DNA from: Mycobacterium triplex
GTDB taxonomy: Bacteria > Actinomycetota > Actinomycetes > Mycobacteriales > Mycobacteriaceae
Direction of reading: 5' to 3'
Assembly: GCF_000689255.1 (NCBI RefSeq)
Contig: NZ_HG964447.1
Coordinates: forward strand, 372,001 to 436,000
Length of the DNA: 64,000 bases
The translations under genes were made by a program, and so were the position numbers. Shown in pieces: positions 1 through 9,618 of this stretch (its first letter is position 1; the number at the start of each line of letters is the position of its first letter). The notes below the pieces were generated by a model that saw only the letters and a list, made by a program, of their open reading frames with translations, ran no database searches and was not told the origin of the DNA.

Positions 1-10
1 TAGGAGCGAC

Positions 11-775
11 GTGACGAATGAGAAGACGGTGCTCGTTGATCGGCGAGCTGACCGCACGTGGGCGCGGTTGCACCGTCCGGCGCAACGCAATGCCATTGAC
101 GCTGAAATGGTTGACCAGCTGCACGACCTCTGTGCTGAACTGGAACGCGAGCCCAAGATGCTGGTACTGACCGGAGGCAGCGAGGGAGTGTTCGCTGGTG
201 GCGCAGACATTGGCCAGCTGCTTGAGCGCCGCAGCGACGACGCGCTAAAGGGTATTAACCTCAAGCTCTTTGAGCGTGTCCGTTGCCTCCCCATGCCCAC
301 GGTAGCCGCAATCGATGGTTGGGCGTTGGGCGGTGGTGCTGAGCTGGCCTACGCCTGTGACATCCGGCTGGCCAGCACGCGCGCGAAATTCGGACAGCCC
401 GAACCTCGACTGGGCATTCTTGCCGGGGCGGGCGCTACGTTTCGGCTGGTCAGGCTGCTCGGAGAGAGCGTGGCAAAACAGATTCTGCTTGCTGGGCACA
501 CGCTCGATGCCCACGACGCTCTACGACACGGGCTGGTCTTGGCTGTGACCGAACCGGAGGACTTGTTCTCAACCGCCGACGGGGTGGTCGATCGCATGCT
601 GATGAGTTCGGCAAAGGCGCTGAGGCTGTCCAAGCTCGCGGTCGACGCGCCCGCCGCGGCCCACCCTCACGTCGATCTGTTGGCGCAGGCGGTGCTGTTC
701 GAGGACGCCGAAAAGTTCGCGCGCATGGGAGCATTCGTCGACGGCAAGGGCGGAACGGAGCTGCGGGCCACGTGA
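11..775 (+). CDS. Enoyl-CoA hydratase/isomerase (crotonase) family protein
   Basis: A 254-residue crotonase of normal family length. Both catalytic glutamates of true hydratases are present: Glu111 in GGGAE and Glu131 in GQPE. The oxyanion-hole stretches FAGGAD (about 61-66) and GWALGGG (about 103-109) are also there. Hydration of a 2-enoyl-CoA is therefore the likely reaction. The GTG start is preceded by AGGAG at 2-6. It stands directly before a PaaX-type regulator and at the left edge of the benzoyl-CoA cluster, so a role in side-chain or ring-product beta-oxidation is plausible. The exact substrate cannot be read from the sequence. Confidence 0.88.
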   Translation: MTNEKTVLVDRRADRTWARLHRPAQRNAIDAEMVDQLHDLCAELEREPKMLVLTGGSEGVFAGGADIGQLLERRSDDALKGINLKLFERVRCLPMPTVAAIDGWALGGGAELAYACDIRLASTRAKFGQPEPRLGILAGAGATFRLVRLLGESVAKQILLAGHTLDAHDALRHGLVLAVTEPEDLFSTADGVVDRMLMSSAKALRLSKLAVDAPAAAHPHVDLLAQAVLFEDAEKFARMGAFVDGKGGTELRAT

Positions 776-824
776 TCAGTGAGACACTCACAGCATTGAG
801 AACGGCGACTAATGGAGGTTGCAG

Positions 825-1700
825 GTGGCGATAGCGCCGGATGACGGCGGAGAGGCGCCGGGAGCCACCCCCGCGGTCAGCAGGCGCCGTGAGGTGGGGG
901 AGGGCAGCGCGCGTTCGTTGCTGACGACGATCCTCGGTGAATTCGTCTTGCCGTTCGGCCAGCGGGTGTGGACGGCAACCCTGGTGCGTTCTCTTGCACT
1001 GGTGGGAGTCGAGGAGGGCTCGGCGCGGCAGGCGTTGTCGCGGATCGCCGCTGAAGGGTGGCTGACTTCCGATCGGGTGGGTAGGCGCGTGCGGTGGTCA
1101 TTGACCGATGCGGGGCGGGGACTGTTAGAGGAGGGAGCACACCGGATCTATTCGTTTGGTTCTCGGGAATTGTCGTGGGACGGCCGATGGCTCGTTGTGT
1201 TGATTTCGATCCCGGAGTCGATGCGCGCGTTACGGCACAAGGTGCGAACCCAATTGAGTTGGGCGGGTTTCGGTTCCCCTATGCCTGGGGTGTGGATTTC
1301 GCCGCGCACCGCGGCCGCGGCCGAGGCCAAGGAAATCCTTGGTGGGCTAGACCTGTCGGATAAGGCGCTGTCATTTGTGGCCGAGTACGGTGCGCTGGGG
1401 AACCAAAACGACATGGTGTCGGCGGCGTGGGACCTCGGTGAGGTCGAGCGCCACTACGAGGCATTTATCGAGGAATTCTCTGGCTTGTCGCCGCGGTCTG
1501 CCGACGACATCTTGGTTGCGCAGATCCGCCTGGTTCATGAGTGGCGCCGGTTCCCGTTTCTGGATCCCCAATTGCCGCGACTGCTACTTCCTGCCCACTG
1601 GAGCGGTACCGCGGCGACATCGTTGTTTGAGGCCAAGCACGCCGAATGGCGGGAACCGGCCCGGCGGAGATGGAGTCAGTTCGCTGCAGACGGGGATTGA
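825..1700 (+). CDS. PaaX-family transcriptional regulator
   Basis: A 291-residue protein with the layout of PaaX: an N-terminal winged-helix part (first about 100 residues, with SARQALSRIAAEGWL typical of the recognition region) and the long PaaX C-terminal region. Known PaaX proteins repress aromatic catabolism genes and are released by an aryl-acetyl-CoA ligand. Here the ligand is inferred to be an aryl-CoA made by the neighbouring enzymes. GTG at 825 was preferred over TTG at 819 because GGAGG at 814-818 sits 6 nt before it. A small inverted repeat, GTGAG-ACA-CTCAC (779-791), lies just upstream and could be an autoregulatory site. It converges on the ligase gene to its right. Confidence 0.85.
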   Translation: MAIAPDDGGEAPGATPAVSRRREVGEGSARSLLTTILGEFVLPFGQRVWTATLVRSLALVGVEEGSARQALSRIAAEGWLTSDRVGRRVRWSLTDAGRGLLEEGAHRIYSFGSRELSWDGRWLVVLISIPESMRALRHKVRTQLSWAGFGSPMPGVWISPRTAAAAEAKEILGGLDLSDKALSFVAEYGALGNQNDMVSAAWDLGEVERHYEAFIEEFSGLSPRSADDILVAQIRLVHEWRRFPFLDPQLPRLLLPAHWSGTAATSLFEAKHAEWREPARRRWSQFAADGD

Positions 1701-1797
1701 CCGATCGATCGAGGGCCGTTGCCCCGCCGTACAGGGAGCGGCAGGTCATGTCCAGGCCCGATGGTGTCGAGTTCGAGGCGAGAGAATCCCGCGGCGA

Positions 1798-3624
1798 TCA
1801 GGTAGCCGAGGTAGCTGCGCGGCATACGGTGCGAGCAGAGGCAGAACCGGCGGTGAGCTCCTCAACCAACGCGGCGCGGTGCTCGCGAACCCGGCGCTGA
1901 TTGATGTAGGCCTTGTCAGTGATTTCACCGGCATCGAGATCCGGTGGCGAGGTGAGGATCAGCACTCGTTCGACCTGCTGGGCGGAACCGCCGGCCTCGG
2001 ACGCCAGCCGATCGAGTGCAGCGGTGATCTGGGCACGTAGCTGGTCTTCCGGCGCGCCCTTTGCATCGACGCGCTCGGCGTGGTCGGCGTGCAGCCAGGC
2101 CAGGGCACACACAAAGTCAGCACCCTCACCACATATCACGGCGTCGGCTAGCAGTCCGGCACAAGCCGACAGCAGCTTGGGACGCACCACCCCAACGGTG
2201 ACGAAGGTGCCGGTGGACAGCTTGAAATTTTCTGCGAGCCGTCCCCCGAAGATGAAACCCTGATTAGGGTCGAGCGGGTCGACGAGTGATACCGCGTCGC
2301 CGGTGCGCAAAAAGCCTTCGTCGTCGAAGCAGCATTGCCGCAGGTCGGGACGGCGGTAGTAGCCGGGTGTGACGTTCGGGCCGCGCACCAGCAGTTCATA
2401 TTTGGTCTCGGTGGGCACCAGCTTTATCTCCACACCGGGCAGGGGCACGCCGATGGAGTCGCTGCGGGTGACCTCGAAGTGGGTCGTGGTCGCCGCGGGC
2501 GCCGTCTCGGTCATACCCCACGAGGTGGTAATCCGCATGGTGGAACCCTGTTGGACGGCGAGCGTCTCGAGGCGATCCCATAACTGCTGCGGCAGCGCGG
2601 CTGCAGCGGAGAATGCCACCCGCAACCTAGCGAAGAACCGCTGCGCTGCCGCTGGGTCGTTTTCCAGCATCGGCAGAAGCGCGGCGTAGCCGGCCGGGAC
2701 GTTGAAGTAAACGCTGGGAGCCACATCGCGCAGGTTGTCGATGGTGTGGTCGATCAGCCCAGGGGCTGGCCGGCCGGCATCGATCCACAGCGTTCCTCCG
2801 TTGACCAGCACCATGTTCACGTTGTGGTTGCCGCCGAAGGTGTGGCTCCATGGCAGCCAGTCCAGCAGTGTCGGCGCCTCGGCGGCCAGGAACGGCCACA
2901 CTTGACGCATCTGCTGCTGGTTGGCTGCAAGCATGCCGTGGGTGTTAATCACCCCTTTGGGCATCCCGGTGGACCCCGAGGTGAAGACAATTTTTGCGAT
3001 GGTGTCCTCGTTGAGCGCCGCTAGGCGGTCGACTATCGCGGGGCTCGGCTGGGTTTCGATGTCGGCGATGGGGGTCGGGCCCGCCTCGCTGGTGCTCGCA
3101 CTGATCAGCAGCCGGCCAGAGCCGATGGCCTGCAGCGCGCGGGCATAGCGGGCATCTTCGGCAAAGACCACCGCTGGGTCGCACACCTCGACGATGTGGC
3201 GCAACTTGGCGTGATCGGTACTTTGCAACGAGTAGGCGACACTCGCCGGTATGACGGGGCTGCCGATGGTGTAGCCGGCCAGCGTCATCAGCAGGTGCGC
3301 CACGCTGTTGTGCGACACGATCAGCAACGGCAGCCCGGCGACTCCCCGATTCAGCAGACCCTGCGCGATCGCGTCCACGCGCGTGCGGGCCTGCCCCCAC
3401 GTGCATTCTGACCACGTCCCCTGGGCCTTCTCGGCGACCAGAATCCGGTCGGGATGCCTCTCGCTGCCGGCGTGGAATGCGTGCACGATGCTGGCGGGAT
3501 AGCTGCGCAGCGGCTCGTGTGAGGCAATGACCACACTTCCGTCAGGTCGATGATCGGCCGTGACGGCCGGGCGTGCGAACACCTGATCAGGCATCTCCCC
3601 GACCCTCGTTGCTGTGTGCGACAT
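1798..3624 (-). CDS. fcs: Feruloyl-CoA synthase-like AMP-forming acid-CoA ligase
   Basis: 608 residues of an ANL-superfamily ligase. The P-loop-like motif TSGSTGMPKG, the TSWGMTETAPA adenylate motif and the LRTGD motif are all present, and a C-terminal lysine lies in ITDKAYINQ. The N-terminal pattern and length match feruloyl-CoA synthases, which activate hydroxycinnamates (ferulate, coumarate, caffeate) with CoA and ATP. It is divergent from the thiolase gene with only 66 bp between them, so they probably share a promoter region. An alternative start, ATG at 3594 (MPDQVF), has GAGGG upstream. The true acid, for example cinnamate versus ferulate, is not decided by the sequence. Confidence 0.82.
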   Translation of the reverse strand: MSHTATRVGEMPDQVFARPAVTADHRPDGSVVIASHEPLRSYPASIVHAFHAGSERHPDRILVAEKAQGTWSECTWGQARTRVDAIAQGLLNRGVAGLPLLIVSHNSVAHLLMTLAGYTIGSPVIPASVAYSLQSTDHAKLRHIVEVCDPAVVFAEDARYARALQAIGSGRLLISASTSEAGPTPIADIETQPSPAIVDRLAALNEDTIAKIVFTSGSTGMPKGVINTHGMLAANQQQMRQVWPFLAAEAPTLLDWLPWSHTFGGNHNVNMVLVNGGTLWIDAGRPAPGLIDHTIDNLRDVAPSVYFNVPAGYAALLPMLENDPAAAQRFFARLRVAFSAAAALPQQLWDRLETLAVQQGSTMRITTSWGMTETAPAATTTHFEVTRSDSIGVPLPGVEIKLVPTETKYELLVRGPNVTPGYYRRPDLRQCCFDDEGFLRTGDAVSLVDPLDPNQGFIFGGRLAENFKLSTGTFVTVGVVRPKLLSACAGLLADAVICGEGADFVCALAWLHADHAERVDAKGAPEDQLRAQITAALDRLASEAGGSAQQVERVLILTSPPDLDAGEITDKAYINQRRVREHRAALVEELTAGSASARTVCRAATSAT

Positions 3625-3690
3625 CCCAATACTCTACAATGGCGTTGCGTTTGTTAAGATAGTTGTCGATCATTAAGGACGGGTTTCGGT

Positions 3691-4857
3691 ATGGGCGCAG
3701 CGATCCCGCTTGGCGCGGCATGGACATCCCCTTTCGCGAAGTGGGGCGGCGCCTTGGCCGAGGTGAGCAGCCTGCAGTTGGCCGCCGCCGTCACCACCGC
3801 CGCTCTGGACACGCGCGGCCTCGACCGGGATGAGCTGGATTCACTGGTGCTGGGGTGGACCATTCCGCAGCCCGACATCTTCTACGGAGCCCCGGGCCTG
3901 GCCGCCGCGATCGGGGCTTCTGGCATCGCTGGCCCGATGGTCAGCCAAGCATGTGCCACCTCTGTGCTGGCCCTGCGCACCGCGGCGCGAGAAGTCGAAT
4001 CAGGTGGCGCGGCTACGACATTGGTAGTTTTGACCGATCGCACGAGCAACGGGCCCCTGCTGGTCTATCCCCAACCGGGGGCCAGCGGGGGTGCTCCGGC
4101 TACTGAGCACTGGGTGCTGGACTCGTTTGCCCGAGACCCGCACACGGGAGAGTCAATGCTGGCCACAGCCGACGCTGTGGCGCGCGAAGAAGGTATCGAA
4201 CGCGCCGCACTAGACGATCTCGCGGCCTTGCGGTACGCCCAATATGCTGACCGTCCAATGGATCTTGATCACATTGTCCCCGCGGTGATCGAGCGTCGTC
4301 GATCGACGATCAAACTGACCGAGGACGAAGGTGTGCAGCATTCGACACGGGAGTCGCTAGGCCAATTGCGCCCGGCCGCCCCGGAAGGCTCGCACAGCTT
4401 CGGCAGTCAAACCCATCCCGCTGACGGCGCTGCCGGGGCAATCGTCACCAGCCCCGCGCGGGCTCGTGAGCTGTCCCGCAATCAGGGAATCGTCGAATTG
4501 CTCGGGTTCGGCGAGGCCAGGGTTGAAGCTGCGCGGATGCCCAAAGCGCCTGTGCCGGCCGCCAATCGGGCACTTGCAGCGGCTGGTGTGACCATTTCCG
4601 ACGTCGACCTCGTGGCTACCCATAATCCGTTCGCGGTCAACGACGTCTATTTCGCCACCCAGACCGGCTTTCCGCTCGACCGGATGAACGTTTTCGGCTG
4701 CAGTCTGGTGTTCGGTCATCCGCAAGCGCCCACTGGGATGCGGTCGATCGTCGAGTTGATCTCCGCCCTGCAGCGGCGCGGCGGCGGAATAGGGTTATTC
4801 ACAGGATGCGCCGCCGGCGACGTCGGTTCGGCAGTAGTGATCAAGGTCAGCGACTGA
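3691..4857 (+). CDS. Thiolase-family acetyl-CoA acyltransferase
   Basis: 388 residues with thiolase landmarks: nucleophile Cys88 in SQACATS, the GHP histidine at about 343 in FGHPQAPTG, and the second catalytic Cys at about 373 in TGCAAGDVGS. A 3-ketoacyl-CoA thiolase would cleave a beta-keto thioester to acetyl-CoA plus a shortened acyl- or aryl-CoA. Next to a feruloyl-CoA-synthase-like ligase and crotonases, it fits CoA-dependent, beta-oxidative shortening of a phenylpropenoid chain. The start has AAGGA about 11 nt upstream. Confidence 0.85.
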   Translation: MGAAIPLGAAWTSPFAKWGGALAEVSSLQLAAAVTTAALDTRGLDRDELDSLVLGWTIPQPDIFYGAPGLAAAIGASGIAGPMVSQACATSVLALRTAAREVESGGAATTLVVLTDRTSNGPLLVYPQPGASGGAPATEHWVLDSFARDPHTGESMLATADAVAREEGIERAALDDLAALRYAQYADRPMDLDHIVPAVIERRRSTIKLTEDEGVQHSTRESLGQLRPAAPEGSHSFGSQTHPADGAAGAIVTSPARARELSRNQGIVELLGFGEARVEAARMPKAPVPAANRALAAAGVTISDVDLVATHNPFAVNDVYFATQTGFPLDRMNVFGCSLVFGHPQAPTGMRSIVELISALQRRGGGIGLFTGCAAGDVGSAVVIKVSD

Positions 4858-5324
4858 GAACGTCGCGTGGTGACGCTGCTGGCTGACGTGCTCGACACCG
4901 CGAATCCAGACCATCATCGCCGATGGCCTCCTACCTAGGTCAACGAGGTCGTCGACAGAGTATCCAGCAACTCGCGCGCGACCGCTGCGCCAACCGACCT
5001 GTTGCGTCGCGTGTGGGTGACATCGAGATCCGCGGCGATCACGTGCCCACCCGAGCTATTCCAGCCGCTTCCCAATCCGAATGGGTCGCCAACAACCCTC
5101 GATAATCGTGCCGCATTGTCACAGCTCAACAACTGCCTCCGCAGCTCGCGCAGTCACCGAATGGCGCTGACGCGCAGCGTTTTAAGGCAGGTCAGCACAT
5201 ATCTCGACGTTGACAAGCTATCATCCGCCAGACGAGCATTCTGTACAGAATAATTGCGTATCGTGACAAAGATGTAGTAGTTTGGTCGTCAGCCGGACGC
5301 TGCGCCGATTTCGAGGAGGAACCT
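4858..5324. other. Intergenic region upstream of boxC
   Basis: 467 bp without a convincing gene. It ends in a strong Shine-Dalgarno (GAGGAGG, 5311-5317) for boxC. It holds a perfect 14-bp palindrome (5239-5252) and a TTGACA hexamer at 5210-5215, for which I see no well-spaced -10. The leader and promoter of the box operon must lie here. Confidence 0.6.
5239..5252. promoter_or_regulatory. Perfect 14-bp palindrome, candidate operator of the box operon
   Basis: ATTCTGTACAGAAT reads the same on both strands and lies about 70 bp before the boxC start codon. Its core CTGTACAG is shorter than the CTGNATNCAG sites found at 31.8-43.1 kb, so a different regulator is likely. The PaaX-type protein encoded at 825-1700 is one candidate. 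Function is inferred. Confidence 0.45.
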
Positions 5325-7055
5325 ATGGCTTTTCTTGCCACCGACATCGAGCAGAGAGCCGATGTCGTAGGACACGGCGGCCCACCGACACCGGAGGTCT
5401 CGTTTGACACCCATCCCGCTCGGTACCGGCATTGGAAGCTTCGCCTCGACGGTGAGCTGGCGTGGCTGGTACTCGATGTCGCTGAGGATGGCGGACTCGT
5501 CCCCGGCTATGAGCTGAAACTGAACTCCTATGACCTCGGCGTCGACATCGAGCTCTATGACGCGACCCAGCGGCTGCGCTTCGAGCACCCCGAGGTCAAG
5601 GCGGTCGTGGTGACCAGCGGCAAGGAGAAGGTGTTCTGTGCGGGCGCCAACATTCGTATGCTGGCCGCCTCGCCACATGCGTGGAAGGTGAACTTCTGCA
5701 AGTTCACCAACGAGACTCGCAACGGCATGGAGGACGCCTCAGCCTATTCGGGCCAGACTTATCTGGCGGCGGTCAATGGCTCATGTGCGGGCGGCGGCTA
5801 CGAGTTGGCGTTGGCCTGCGAGCACATCCTGCTCCTGGATGACAACTCGTCGGCAGTGTCCCTGCCCGAGGTGCCGCTGCTGGGCGTGCTGCCGGGCACC
5901 GGCGGGTTAACCCGGGTGGTCGACAAGCGTGGGGTCCGCAAGGACCGCGCCGACGTCTTCGCAACTCGCTCCGACGGAGTGCGGGGTAAGACTGCGCTGC
6001 AGTGGGGATTGGTCGATGAACTGGCCCCGCCACGCCATTTCGAGCAGGCCACGCGCGAGCGCGCCGAACAGTTCGCTACCCGCTCGAAACGTCCCTCGCA
6101 CGCACGAGGCATCGCGCTCACACCGCTGAAGCGCACCACCGGGGCCACCAGTCTCGTCTATGACTACGTCACGGCCGAATTCGACCGGGCCAATGCTGCG
6201 GTGACCATCACCGTGCACGGCCCCCGCGCCGCGGCACCGGCGGACATGGACTCGGCCGTCGAGCAGGATAGCGACTTTTGGCCGCTGGCAGTTACTCGCG
6301 AACTCGACGACCTGATCCTTCGCCTGCGTACCAACGAGACTGCGTTGGGCACCTGGATTGTGCGCACAGCCGGGGACCCCGACCTGGTCGACGCCTATGA
6401 GCAGCTGCTGGTGACGATCGCCGATAATCACTGGCTGGCCAACGAAATCCTGTTGTACTACAAGCGGGTCCTCAAGCGCCTGGATGTCACCAGCCGCAGC
6501 CTGATCGCCGAGATCCTGCCCGGAAGTTGCTTTTCGGGGATGCTAACCGAATTGGCGCTCGCCTGTGATCGGCAGTACATCCTCGACGGACCTCCCCTGG
6601 ACGACGAGGACAGCGGCGAGCGGGCAAGCCTACGGCTGACCGCGGCCAACTTCGGCGGGTTCCCCATGGGCAACGGCCTTTCGCGACTCGAGTCGCGGTT
6701 CTACGGGCACAACGATCATTTGACCAGACTGCGGGACAACGAGATCGGTACTCAGCTCACACCGGCACAGGCCAACGAGTTGGGGCTGGTGACTGATGCC
6801 CCCGACGATATCGACTGGGAAGACGAGATCCGCCTCGTTATCGAGGGCCGTGCCGCACTCTCACCCGACGCCTGCACCGGCATGGAGGCCAACCACCGCT
6901 TCGTCGGGCCCGAGACCACAGAGACCAAAATCTTTGGCCGACTCTCTGCCTGGCAGAACTGGATCTTCATCCGCCCCAACGCCTCCGGTGCCGAGGGCGC
7001 ACTGCGCCGATACGGCACGGGTAAATCGGCAACCTTCGATAGGAAGCGGGTCTGA
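5325..7055 (+). CDS. boxC: 2,3-epoxybenzoyl-CoA dihydrolase (benzoyl-CoA-dihydrodiol lyase) BoxC
   Basis: 576 residues, slightly longer than usual for BoxC. It is a double-size crotonase-fold enzyme that opens the ring of 2,3-epoxybenzoyl-CoA with water, releasing formate and giving 3,4-dehydroadipyl-CoA semialdehyde. The first crotonase-like core is seen in CAGANIRML and NGSCAGGGYELALACEH (about 105-170). The second half has the BoxC-typical region around GSCFSGMLTELALACDR. The start is firm: GAGGAGG lies 8 nt before ATG. The boxB gene begins 6 bp after the stop, so the two are co-transcribed and probably translated in near-equal amounts. No anomaly seen. Confidence 0.93.
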   Translation: MAFLATDIEQRADVVGHGGPPTPEVSFDTHPARYRHWKLRLDGELAWLVLDVAEDGGLVPGYELKLNSYDLGVDIELYDATQRLRFEHPEVKAVVVTSGKEKVFCAGANIRMLAASPHAWKVNFCKFTNETRNGMEDASAYSGQTYLAAVNGSCAGGGYELALACEHILLLDDNSSAVSLPEVPLLGVLPGTGGLTRVVDKRGVRKDRADVFATRSDGVRGKTALQWGLVDELAPPRHFEQATRERAEQFATRSKRPSHARGIALTPLKRTTGATSLVYDYVTAEFDRANAAVTITVHGPRAAAPADMDSAVEQDSDFWPLAVTRELDDLILRLRTNETALGTWIVRTAGDPDLVDAYEQLLVTIADNHWLANEILLYYKRVLKRLDVTSRSLIAEILPGSCFSGMLTELALACDRQYILDGPPLDDEDSGERASLRLTAANFGGFPMGNGLSRLESRFYGHNDHLTRLRDNEIGTQLTPAQANELGLVTDAPDDIDWEDEIRLVIEGRAALSPDACTGMEANHRFVGPETTETKIFGRLSAWQNWIFIRPNASGAEGALRRYGTGKSATFDRKRV

Positions 7056-7060
7056 GCACC

Positions 7061-8482
7061 ATGACCACATCAATCAACTACGGGGACAAAATCCCCAACA
7101 ACGTCGATCTGTCCTCGGATCGTCGGCTGCAACGCGCGCTGGAGGGCTGGCAGCCGAAATTCCTGAACTGGTGGGGCGAGATGGGGCCTGCCCTAGAGAC
7201 CCATGGTGTGTACTTGCGCACCGCGGTCGCCGTCGGCCGCGAAGGATGGGCGCACTTCGATCACGTCAACGTTCCCGACTACCGGTGGGGCATCTTTTTG
7301 GCCGAACCCAAACCTGACCGGCGTATCGCGTTCGGTGAGAATAAGGGGCAACCGGTGTGGCAGCAGGTTCCCGGTGAGCATCGCGCCGACTTGCAGCGAC
7401 TCATCGTGGTGCAAGGTGACACCGAACCCGCCTCGGTCGAGCAGCAGCGGCTGCTCGGCCTGACCGCTCCGTCGCTCTACGACCTGCGAAACCTGTTCCA
7501 GGTCAACGTCGAAGAAGGCCGCCACCTGTGGGCGATGGTGTATCTGCTGCACGCCTACTTCGGCAAAGAGGGCCGCGCGGAGGCCGAGGCCTTGCTGTAC
7601 CGCAATTCCGGCAGCCCCGATTCGCCGCGCATTCTTGGCGCATTCAACGAGAAGACCGCCGACTGGCTGGCGTTTTACATGTTCACCTACTTCACCGACC
7701 GGGACGGGAAGTATCAGCTGGGCACGCTGAAAGAAAGCGCGTTTGATCCGCTGTCACGTACCTGCGAGTTCATGCTTAAAGAAGAAGCCCACCACATGTT
7801 CGTCGGCACCACCGGAGTCGACCGCGTGGTGACTCGCAGCGCGGAGCTGGTCCAGGACCACGACACCCTCGATATCGCGCCACACGGCGGTATCCCGCTA
7901 GAGATCCTGCAGAAATACATCAATTTCCACTACAGCGTGTCGCTGGACCTGTTCGGCAGCGAAACGTCCACCAACGCCGCGAACTATTTCACGGCCGGCC
8001 TGAAGGGACGCTGGCAAGAAGAGCGTCGCAGCGACGACCACCAGCTGGTCAACGACAGCGCCTTATTGGACATCCCTAACGCCGATGGCACGTGGAGCAA
8101 AGACGAGCTCTCAGCGCTGCTGGCGCTGAACCTCGACTTGCGCGGAGAGTACATCAGCGACTGCCAAAGCGGAATCAAACGGTGGAACAAAATCCTGTCC
8201 GACAAGGGCATCGATATGCAGTTCACACTTCCGCATGTCGGATTCAACCGAGCCGTCGGCGTCTACGCAGACCACCACATCAGCCCGACAGGGACCATCC
8301 TGGACGCGGCCGCCTGGAAGCAGGCTGAAAATAAGTGGCTGCCCACCGACGAGGATTTGACCTTCGTGCGATCGCTGATGCAGCCCGTCTACGAGCCGGG
8401 CAAGATCGCCAGCTGGGTCGCCCCACCCGTGCAAGGAATCAACGGCCAACCGTTCGCGTACGACTACGTGCACTTGGCCTGA
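7061..8482 (+). CDS. boxB: Benzoyl-CoA 2,3-epoxidase oxygenase subunit BoxB
   Basis: 473 residues, the normal length of BoxB, a class I diiron oxygenase that inserts one oxygen into benzoyl-CoA to form the 2,3-epoxide. Two ExxH-type iron-binding elements are visible: EEGRH near residue 150 and EEAHH near 240. The surrounding helices (NLFQVNVEEGRHLW, MLKEEAHHMF) are characteristic of BoxB. It needs electrons from a reductase; the two genes that follow encode a ferredoxin reductase and a ferredoxin rather than the usual fused BoxA. It lies 6 bp after boxC. Confidence 0.94.
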   Translation: MTTSINYGDKIPNNVDLSSDRRLQRALEGWQPKFLNWWGEMGPALETHGVYLRTAVAVGREGWAHFDHVNVPDYRWGIFLAEPKPDRRIAFGENKGQPVWQQVPGEHRADLQRLIVVQGDTEPASVEQQRLLGLTAPSLYDLRNLFQVNVEEGRHLWAMVYLLHAYFGKEGRAEAEALLYRNSGSPDSPRILGAFNEKTADWLAFYMFTYFTDRDGKYQLGTLKESAFDPLSRTCEFMLKEEAHHMFVGTTGVDRVVTRSAELVQDHDTLDIAPHGGIPLEILQKYINFHYSVSLDLFGSETSTNAANYFTAGLKGRWQEERRSDDHQLVNDSALLDIPNADGTWSKDELSALLALNLDLRGEYISDCQSGIKRWNKILSDKGIDMQFTLPHVGFNRAVGVYADHHISPTGTILDAAAWKQAENKWLPTDEDLTFVRSLMQPVYEPGKIASWVAPPVQGINGQPFAYDYVHLA

Positions 8483-8570
8483 ACCACAGCAGGCCACCGG
8501 TCAGCGACTCGCCCGTCCACAGGCCAGCACGCGCACACCGTCTCAGCACCCATTGAGCAGGAGAGCAGAC

Positions 8571-9599
8571 ATGCCCACCGCAGAAGCGCTCCCGGCAGCC
8601 GATGTCGATACCCTGATCATCGGCGCCGGACCCGCCGGCTTGTTCGCCGCCTATTACGCGGGCTTTCGCGGCATGTCCGTGTCGGTGATGGACTCGCTGC
8701 CCGAGCCCGGCGGCCAGATCAGTGCGATGTATCCCGAAAAGCACATCCGCGACATCGCCGGCTTCCCGGCCATTCGTGGACGCGAACTCGTCGACCGGCT
8801 CCTCGAACAGGCAGCACCCTATGAACCGGCCTATCTGCTCGGCCAGTCAGCACACCAGCTGCAGCGCCACGAAAATAATTCTGCCCCAGCGGTATTCACC
8901 GTCACCAGTTCAGCGGGCGTCACCGTGCATGCCCGATCGATCATCGTCACCGGCGGCATCGGGAAGTTCACCCCACGTCCGCTGCCGGCCGCGCAGGCCT
9001 ACACCGGCGAGGGCCTGGCCTACTTCGTGCGCCGCCTCGACGACTACGCCGACAGCGATGTGGTGATCGCCGGCGGCGGCGATAGCGCATTCGACTGGGC
9101 CCATGCGCTGGGCCCGATCGCCCGCTCGGTGACACTCGTGCACCGGCGCGACACCTTCCGCGCACACCCGGCGACAGTGGCGGCAGTCACCGCATCCGGG
9201 GTCGAGGTTTTCACCAACGCACAGATCCGAAAGATCCGCGGCAACAACGTGGTCCACGGTGTCGAGGTCGCCACCGATGACGGCACCGTCCATGAACTGA
9301 GCTGCCAGCGCATCGTTGCCGCCCTAGGCTTCACGGCCAACCTCGGCCCACTGCTGGAGTGGGGAATCGACATCCGCAACCGGCGACACATCGTCGTTGA
9401 CTCCACGATGCAGACCACCGTGGCAGGCATCTTCGCCGCCGGAGACATCAACGACTACGACGGCAAGGTGCGCCTGATCGCCGTCGGTTTCGGCGAGGCC
9501 GCCACCGCGGTCAACAACGCCGCGCACTACATCGATCCCAAACAGCCAGTGTTTCCAGGACATTCGACCGACACGGCGCCGACGGCAATACCCGCCTGA
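8571..9599 (+). CDS. Ferredoxin-NADP reductase (thioredoxin-reductase-like type)
   Basis: 342 residues with an N-terminal FAD-binding GxGxxG (GAGPAG, about 18-23), a second NADPH-binding GGGDSA in the middle, and the C-terminal GIFAAGDIND FAD motif. There is no redox-active CxxC, which separates it from thioredoxin reductases and fits ferredoxin/flavodoxin reductases of this fold. ATG at 8571 was chosen because AGGAG lies just upstream. With the ferredoxin gene 19 bp downstream it most likely forms the electron supply of BoxB. That role is inferred from position; no BoxA-type fused reductase is present in the window. Confidence 0.85.
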   Translation: MPTAEALPAADVDTLIIGAGPAGLFAAYYAGFRGMSVSVMDSLPEPGGQISAMYPEKHIRDIAGFPAIRGRELVDRLLEQAAPYEPAYLLGQSAHQLQRHENNSAPAVFTVTSSAGVTVHARSIIVTGGIGKFTPRPLPAAQAYTGEGLAYFVRRLDDYADSDVVIAGGGDSAFDWAHALGPIARSVTLVHRRDTFRAHPATVAAVTASGVEVFTNAQIRKIRGNNVVHGVEVATDDGTVHELSCQRIVAALGFTANLGPLLEWGIDIRNRRHIVVDSTMQTTVAGIFAAGDINDYDGKVRLIAVGFGEAATAVNNAAHYIDPKQPVFPGHSTDTAPTAIPA

Positions 9600-9618
9600 A
9601 ATAGGAAGGACACCACCG

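Noticed and set aside
5210..5215. TTGACA as -35 element of the box operon
   Set aside because: No acceptable -10 hexamer at 16-19 bp spacing downstream.
4858..5324. Small ORFs in the gap before boxC
   Set aside because: Two overlapping ORFs of 60-83 codons have no Shine-Dalgarno or protein character.
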